64,000 bases of DNA from Kribbella rubisoli (GTDB lineage: Bacteria; Actinomycetota; Actinomycetes; Propionibacteriales; Kribbellaceae), in contig NZ_SHKR01000015.1 of assembly GCF_004217145.1 (NCBI RefSeq), positions 1 to 64,000 on the forward strand, written 5' to 3'. Every line of letters starts with the position of its first letter. Within the stretch, counting starts at the first letter, position 1. Below are positions 59,539 through 64,000 of this stretch, in pieces. The notes under the pieces were generated by a model. It did not search any database. It was not told where the DNA came from and worked only from the letters and a program-made list of their open reading frames with translations. Made by a program: the position numbers and the translations under genes.

Positions 59539-60435
59539 ATGACAGTGCCTGGTGAATACTCCATCAAGACCTACCGCTACCTGCGGATGGCGATGGTGGC
59601 GATGATCGTCCTGCTCGGCGCTGCGGTGGTGATCGAGTGGTCCAAGACCGATCCGAGCTGCCTGCAGACGTCGATCAGCGCGTACTACTACACGCCGGTG
59701 CGGGCGATCTTCGTCGGCGCGCTGATCACGATCGGCGTCTGCATGGTGGTGTTGAAGGGCAACACCGAGCCCGAGGACATCCTGCTCAACGTGGCCGGCA
59801 TTCTGGCGCCGGCGGTCGCGCTGGTGCCGACGCCGGGACAGGGCACGTGCCACTCGGTGCCGGTGGCGCTCGGTGACGCAGCCGCGAATGTTGCGAACAA
59901 CATGCTCGCGTTGTTCATCGTCGGCGTACCGTGCCTCATCCTGACCGCGGTCTTCATCGTCCGGGACCGGATCGAGAACCCGGGTCGCTGGACGCCGATG
60001 TACCTGCTCGGGCTGGGCGTCGCGGTGCTGATCTTCGGCGGCGGGCTGGTGTGGTTCTTCGCCGACCGGTCCGGGTTCATCGGGCACGCGCACTACGCGG
60101 CAGCGATCGTGATGTTCGTCTGCATCGTCGCGGTGGTGCTGCTGAACGCGGAGCAGTTCCGGCGCAAGCAACGCAAGCACGCCGTACCGCATTCGCCGGC
60201 CAACAGGTACTCCGTGATCGCGATCGCGATGGTGGTCGTGCCGCTGCTGATGGTGCTGTGGAAGAAGCTCTTCGGCTGGGACCACGCCGTGCTGTGGATC
60301 GAGGGCACGCTGATCGTGCTGTTCGCGGCCTTCTGGATCAGCCAGACGCAGGAGCTGTGGAGCGACGGTATCCGTCAGGAATTGCCGCGCCCGCAGGCCA
60401 CCCCGTCGCCGTCGGGATCGAGTGCCCGCGAGTAG
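59539..60435 (+). CDS. Seven-helix membrane protein (DUF998-like)
   Basis: 298 residues with seven hydrophobic helices (about 16-34, 52-72, 82-96, 122-140, 153-175, 185-202 and 230-262 split in two) and a polar Pro/Ser tail. SISAYYYTPVRAIFVGALITIG after the first helix matches the SISAYY-T-R--FVG pattern seen in DUF998-like membrane proteins. Function unknown. GGGGGG at 59524-59529 serves the ATG. The 3' end overlaps the convergent excalibur gene by 61 bases. Confidence 0.72.
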   Translation: MTVPGEYSIKTYRYLRMAMVAMIVLLGAAVVIEWSKTDPSCLQTSISAYYYTPVRAIFVGALITIGVCMVVLKGNTEPEDILLNVAGILAPAVALVPTPGQGTCHSVPVALGDAAANVANNMLALFIVGVPCLILTAVFIVRDRIENPGRWTPMYLLGLGVAVLIFGGGLVWFFADRSGFIGHAHYAAAIVMFVCIVAVVLLNAEQFRRKQRKHAVPHSPANRYSVIAIAMVVVPLLMVLWKKLFGWDHAVLWIEGTLIVLFAAFWISQTQELWSDGIRQELPRPQATPSPSGSSARE

Positions 60436-60857
60436 CCCGGTTCACCGCGGCGGAGCGGTGCCTTGCCGGCGGCGCGGACCTCGGCGCAACTCCGGTACGT
60501 CGGCGTCCGTACCGCCGCGCGGGCCGGTTTCGCGGTGTGCTCGATCGGGGCATGCGTGACCGGCGCGGTCGGCCCGAGGCTGGGCACCGTGTTGTCCGAG
60601 TCGGTGCTGCTGAACGGGTTCAGCAGCACTAGTGCCATCAGCGCCGTCGGTACGACGACCATGATCGCCGTCGTGATCCGGCGTGGTCCGCCGTACCGCC
60701 CGATCGGCCCGCGAACGGCCCGGCCGTACTCGTCGACCCAGAACACCCAGCGATCCGGTGCCTTCGGCCAGGACTTGGGTGGCTGCCACCTCCGTGGTGG
60801 TCGCCAATCCGGCGTCGGTGGGTCAGGCCACTCAGGTGGTGTATTGAACTGCCGCAC
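60375..60857 (-). CDS. Membrane-anchored excalibur calcium-binding protein
   Basis: 160 residues. A Trp/Pro-rich cytoplasmic N-terminus (FNTPPEWPDPPTPDW and WVFWVDEYG) is followed by one membrane helix (about 60-82), a Thr/Pro linker, and a C-terminal excalibur motif YRSCAEVRAAGKAPLRRG...DPDGDGVACG, whose DxDxDG binds calcium and whose two Cys may pair. GTG at 60857 is chosen because GGGGAGG lies eight bases upstream; the longer GTG at 60893 has none. Confidence 0.82.
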   Translation of the reverse strand: MRQFNTPPEWPDPPTPDWRPPRRWQPPKSWPKAPDRWVFWVDEYGRAVRGPIGRYGGPRRITTAIMVVVPTALMALVLLNPFSSTDSDNTVPSLGPTAPVTHAPIEHTAKPARAAVRTPTYRSCAEVRAAGKAPLRRGEPGYSRALDPDGDGVACGRGNS

Positions 60858-61019
60858 TTTCCATTCCTCCCCGGAGGGCAGCCTAACCACCACGCCGGGA
60901 GAAGAAACACCCCCATCTCACCGAATGCCCTTTGTCTTATGCGTTTGCCGTCGTCGTGCCCCCTGGATGGGAGCTAGGTCTCGTTGACAGACTCAGATGG
61001 GTGGTGTGAGGCTCGATCC

Positions 61020-61538
61020 ATGACGGAGACTCAGCAGGCTCAGGCGGCGCGGAGCCGGACCTTCACGTGGACGGATCCGGCCGAGACGGCCGCGCGGGTC
61101 GGCAGCTCGTCGGGGCTGGAGATGCTCCAGGCGATGCGCGACGGGCTGATCCCGGCGCCGCCGATCCTGCAGCTGGTCGGCGCGACCGGATTCGAGCCCG
61201 AGGAGGGCAAGGTCACCGTGTACATGCCGGCGGCCGAGTTCCACTACAACCCGCTCGGCTCGGTGCACGGCGGCGTCATCGCGACGCTGCTCGACACCGC
61301 CGCCGGCTGCACCGTCCACTCGACCCTGCCGGCCGGCGTCGGCTACACCTCGCTCGACCTGATGACCCGCTTCATCAAGCCCGTCACGGTCGACTCCGGC
61401 GTCCTCCGCTGCGAGGGCGCGATCATCAGCCGCGGCCGTCGTACGGCGGTCGCCGAGTCCCACCTGTACGACGAACGCGGCAAACTCCTCGCCCACGCAA
61501 CGTCGACCTGCCTCATCTTCGACCTCCCCCAGGCCTGA
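61020..61538 (+). CDS. PaaI-family hotdog thioesterase
   Basis: 172 residues with a single hotdog fold. The active-site signature FHYNPLGSVHGGVIATLLDTAAGC carries the HGG motif and the catalytic Asp/Glu position; SLDLMTRFIKPV and the closing AHATSTCLIF strand complete it. PaaI-type enzymes hydrolyse acyl-CoA, often phenylacetyl- or hydroxybenzoyl-CoA. No neighbour narrows the substrate. ATG at 61020 with GTGAGG eight bases upstream; a longer frame to 60984 has no ribosome-binding site. Followed by a long hairpin. Confidence 0.88.
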   Translation: MTETQQAQAARSRTFTWTDPAETAARVGSSSGLEMLQAMRDGLIPAPPILQLVGATGFEPEEGKVTVYMPAAEFHYNPLGSVHGGVIATLLDTAAGCTVHSTLPAGVGYTSLDLMTRFIKPVTVDSGVLRCEGAIISRGRRTAVAESHLYDERGKLLAHATSTCLIFDLPQA

Positions 61539-61555
61539 CCCCCACCCGCGTTTCA

Positions 61556-61630
61556 TGGGTTATCCCCTGGCGTTGCCCGTTCTCCCCTGGTCTGAACGGG
61601 GGAGAAGGGGCAAGCCAGGGGGATAACCCA
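61556..61630. repeat. Long imperfect inverted repeat (about 30 paired bases)
   Basis: TGGGTTATCCCC pairs with GGGGATAACCCA, TGGC with GCCA, TTGCCC with GGGCAA and TTCTCCCC with GGGGAGAA, separated by single-base bulges, around an 11-base loop (61588-61598). It lies between two convergent stops, so it may be a strong two-way terminator, though it is far longer than usual and could be a small repeated element. Confidence 0.75.
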
Positions 61631-61770
61631 TCGCGCGGGCAGGCGCGGGGCAGGGCACCGGCGGGGCAGGGGCGGGGCCGTGCAGGGGCCGGGCACCGGC
61701 GGGGCACCGGCGGGGCACCGGCGGGGCAAGGGCGTGGCCGGGCAGGGGCAGGGGCAGGGGCGGGGCGGGG
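61631..61770. repeat. G-rich minisatellite with 11-base unit
   Basis: CACCGGCGGGG is repeated three times in tandem at 61694-61726, with another copy at 61656-61666, among GGGGCAGGGGCGGGG-like runs up to the stop of the aminotransferase gene. The G-runs could form quadruplexes on the plus strand. No coding frame is supported. Confidence 0.7.
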
Positions 61771-63036
61771 TCAGCTGGCCTGGTCGGCGAGGAGCTTCTC
61801 GCCGGCGACCAGGCGGACGCAGGTGGCGAGGCCGGTGATGGCCGCCTCGACCTCGGGGAGCTCGGGGTACGTCGGGGCGATGCGGATGATCTGGTCCGTC
61901 GGGTCGTCGCCGTACGGGTGGGTGGCGCCGGCCGGGGTGATGGCGATACCGGCGGCCTTCGCCTTCGCGACAACCTCCTTGGCGCAGCCCTCCGGCACCT
62001 CCAGGCTGATGAAATAGCCGCCGGCCGGAGCGTTCCACGACGCGAGTCCGGTGCCGCCGAGCTCGGCGGTGAGGATCTTGTCGACGGCGTCGAACTTCGG
62101 CCGGATCAGCTCGGCCAGCGTCCGCATGTGCTCGCGCAGCCCGTCGGCGTTGCGCAGGAACTGCACGTGCCGGAGCTGGTTGATCTTGTCCGGCCCGATG
62201 CTCCGCTTGATCGTGTGGCTCAGCCACCACTCGATGTTCGCCGGCGACGACCCGAAGAACGCGACGCCGGCCCCGGCGAACGTGATCTTCGAGCTCGACC
62301 CGAACACGAACGCCCGGTCCGGGTGGCCGTTCTCCGCACACAGCGCGAGCACGTCGGCGAGCTTCGCGGGGGAGTCGGTCAGGTGATGTACGGCGTACGC
62401 GTTGTCCCAGAAGATCCGGAAGTCCGGCGCAGCGGTCTCCATCGCGGCGAGCCGTCGGACGGTCTCGTCGGAGTACACGGTGCCGTCCGGGTTGCTGTAC
62501 TTCGGCACGCACCAGATGCCCTTGATCGCGGCATCCTCCGCGACGAGCCGCTCGACGACATCCATGTCCGGGCCCTCGGGCGTCATCGGAACCGGGATCA
62601 TCTTGATCCCGTACCGCTCACAGATCCCGAAGTGCCGGTCGTACCCCGGCACCGGGCACAGGAACGCGAGCCCCTCGACGTCGGCCCACCGCTGCTCGGC
62701 TCCCGGCACCTTCCCGAGCAGAGCGAACACAACTGCGTCGTGCATCAGCTCCAGGCTCGAGTTCCCCGCGGCCATGAGCTGACCCACCGGCACCTGTAGA
62801 TCCTCGGCAAAGATCGCCCGCACCTCCGGCAGCCCGTGCAGGCCGCCGTAGTTCCGCAGATCGGTCCCGTCCGCGGCCACCGGCTCACCACTCAGCCCCA
62901 ACACGCCATTAGCCGCATCCAGCTGCTTCGGCGACGGCTTCCCCCGCGTCAGATCAAGCTTGAGCCCCTTGGCCACCAGCGCCTCGTAGTCCTGCCGCGC
63001 CTGCTCAACCTGACCAGCCAACTCATCGACACTCAC
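61771..63036 (-). CDS. aspT: Type Ic aspartate aminotransferase (MocR-like fold I PLP enzyme)
   Basis: 421 residues of the actinobacterial AspT group (Corynebacterium Cgl0240-like). It transfers the amino group between aspartate and 2-oxoglutarate. PLP contacts: GNSSLELMHD, FWDNAYAVHHL and Lys250 in FGSSSKITFAG, the Schiff-base lysine. TRGKPSPKQLD at the N-terminus and the insert MIPVPMTPEGPDMD are typical of type Ic enzymes. GTG start with AAAGGA nine bases upstream. Its stop lies next to the minisatellite. Confidence 0.9.
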   Translation of the reverse strand: MSVDELAGQVEQARQDYEALVAKGLKLDLTRGKPSPKQLDAANGVLGLSGEPVAADGTDLRNYGGLHGLPEVRAIFAEDLQVPVGQLMAAGNSSLELMHDAVVFALLGKVPGAEQRWADVEGLAFLCPVPGYDRHFGICERYGIKMIPVPMTPEGPDMDVVERLVAEDAAIKGIWCVPKYSNPDGTVYSDETVRRLAAMETAAPDFRIFWDNAYAVHHLTDSPAKLADVLALCAENGHPDRAFVFGSSSKITFAGAGVAFFGSSPANIEWWLSHTIKRSIGPDKINQLRHVQFLRNADGLREHMRTLAELIRPKFDAVDKILTAELGGTGLASWNAPAGGYFISLEVPEGCAKEVVAKAKAAGIAITPAGATHPYGDDPTDQIIRIAPTYPELPEVEAAITGLATCVRLVAGEKLLADQAS

Positions 63037-63098
63037 GGGGGGAGTCCTTTCACAAGCCCTAGGTAATAACCCCAGCCTAGTGATCCCTGTCGCGCCCC

Positions 63099-64000
63099 TT
63101 ACTTCGGGATGTCCATCTCTTGGGCGTAGTACCCACCGCCAGCCGGCGGCACATCGAACCCGACTGCCAGCAATTTGCCCTGGTTGACCACCCCGGACAC
63201 CAGTCCCTGCCGGCCGCGGCCCTTTGCCCGCTCACCCGGCACCGGCACGGCCTTCCAGGTCCGCCCATCCCGGCTGAACCACGCCGCCGCCTCGGTGTCG
63301 TCGTCCGTGCCGGTGTTGCCGAGCGCGACGAGCCCGTCGGAGACCGGGACCAGCTCCGCGGCGAACGCCTTTGTCGGCGCAGCGATCTGGTTCGTCCACC
63401 TCAGGCCGCCGTCCTTTGACGTCCAGGTCACCCAGCCGCCGTCACTGTCGTCGTCCTGACGCTGGTAGTCACCGAAGGCGATCAGGGTGTTCCCGAGCCG
63501 CCCGAGCCCGAAGACGTTCGCCGAGTGCACACCCTTCGCAAGGGGCAGGTTCACCACCGTCTTCCAGTCACTGCCGTTCGGCGACAACCAGACCGCCGGG
63601 GTGCCGTCGCCACGATCGCCACCGGCGACGAATCGCGATCCGACCGCGAGCACCGTCGTCATCCCGGCCTCGCCGGTGCCCACGGTCCGCAGGTTCTGTC
63701 CGGCCGTACGGCGCGTCTCGTCGTCCGACGCGGCCTTGGCCGGCAGCACCTTGCCGCCCACTCCCTCGATCCACGCCTTCCCGTCCTTCGAGTACGCCGA
63801 CCACGCGTCGACATGCCCGGTACCGTCCTGACGCTGTCCGACGACGACCCATCCCGACGGACCGAGGGCGACCGCCGCCGCGCTCGGACCGCCGTACGGA
63901 GATCGTGCCCCGACGCCCAGGACCGGCGAGTCTGCGTCGGTCCATTGCCCGTTCGAACCCCTGATCCACACTGCGGCCCGGCGGCCGATCGGCAGGTTCC
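63099..64000 (-). CDS. Beta-propeller/BNR-repeat-like protein, N-terminus cut off by window edge
   Basis: The visible 300 residues contain repeating Trp/Ser-Asp-rich strands (AWSAYSKDGKAWIEG, AVWLSPNGSDWKTV, VTWTSKDGGLRWTNQ, AAWFSRDGRTWKAV), the BNR/Asp-box SxDGxxW pattern of sialidase-like propellers. At least four blades are seen. The frame stays open to base 64000, so the N-terminus, probably with a signal or anchor, lies beyond. Function unknown; asp-box proteins include glycan binders, hydrolases and scaffolds. Confidence 0.78.
   Translation of the reverse strand, partial: NLPIGRRAAVWIRGSNGQWTDADSPVLGVGARSPYGGPSAAAVALGPSGWVVVGQRQDGTGHVDAWSAYSKDGKAWIEGVGGKVLPAKAASDDETRRTAGQNLRTVGTGEAGMTTVLAVGSRFVAGGDRGDGTPAVWLSPNGSDWKTVVNLPLAKGVHSANVFGLGRLGNTLIAFGDYQRQDDDSDGGWVTWTSKDGGLRWTNQIAAPTKAFAAELVPVSDGLVALGNTGTDDDTEAAAWFSRDGRTWKAVPVPGERAKGRGRQGLVSGVVNQGKLLAVGFDVPPAGGGYYAQEMDIPK

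Noticed and set aside
1..64000. Mobile elements, integration sites, tRNA or rRNA genes
   Set aside because: No transposase, integrase, terminal repeats flanking genes, or RNA-gene signatures were seen on reading through.

Overview
The window is 64 kb of high-GC DNA with short intergenic gaps, many GTG starts, frequent ATGA/GTGA/TGATG start-stop overlaps and actinobacterial families (SigE-type sigma factor, sacsin-like ATPase, type Ic aspartate aminotransferase, SCO6745 family, excalibur protein). It looks like the chromosome of a soil actinomycete. Gene content and an apparent abundance of GTAC words suggest Kribbella or a close relative; that assignment is an inference. I saw no rRNA, tRNA, CRISPR array, phage genes or transposase.

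Layout. 0-9 kb: a NarL-type histidine kinase, a small membrane protein, a GntR regulator divergent from an L-lactate dehydrogenase with twin operators between them, then a minus-strand block of NarL-type kinase, two-gene ABC exporter and OmpR-type regulator/kinase pair. 9-22.7 kb: mixed single genes (FMN-binding oxidoreductase-like protein, MFS permease, AlkB-like dioxygenase, phosphotransferase, SCO6745 protein, VOC protein, amidohydrolase, secreted subtilase, YciI, dienelactone hydrolase, a Cys/His-rich protein, a Tat-exported GH71/99-like hydrolase). 22.8-31.1 kb: a pentose-type operon (ROK regulator, RbsA/RbsC/lipoprotein transporter, Gfo/Idh oxidoreductase, xylose isomerase, TIM-barrel isomerase) with an XylR-like operator over its promoter and a 34-codon coupling ORF with competing hairpins ahead of the transporter. 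31-39 kb: small conserved genes, a divergent MarR/TPR pair that looks leaderless in both directions, a newly noticed 54-codon gene coupled to an acetyltransferase, an SGNH hydrolase and a 985-residue Hsp90/sacsin-like ATPase. 39-44.7 kb: a five-gene oligopeptide/oligosaccharide ABC importer behind a strong promoter covered by LacI-type operators. 44.7-48.2 kb: SigE sigma factor with a downstream membrane protein, and a Tat phospholipase C.

48.4-54.4 kb holds the most unusual unit: a hybrid GAF-GAF histidine kinase/receiver, a stand-alone receiver, a receiver-nucleotide cyclase fusion and a PGM1-related ATP-grasp ligase, each overlapping the next by four bases, followed nine bases later by a gamma-glutamylcyclotransferase-like protein. 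It looks like a phosphorelay/cyclic-nucleotide module tied to a peptide-bond-forming enzyme. 54-64 kb: an M6 metalloprotease, succinate-semialdehyde dehydrogenase behind a GTATAC palindrome, membrane proteins, an excalibur protein, a hotdog thioesterase, a long hairpin with a minisatellite, type Ic aspartate aminotransferase, and a beta-propeller-like protein cut by the right edge.
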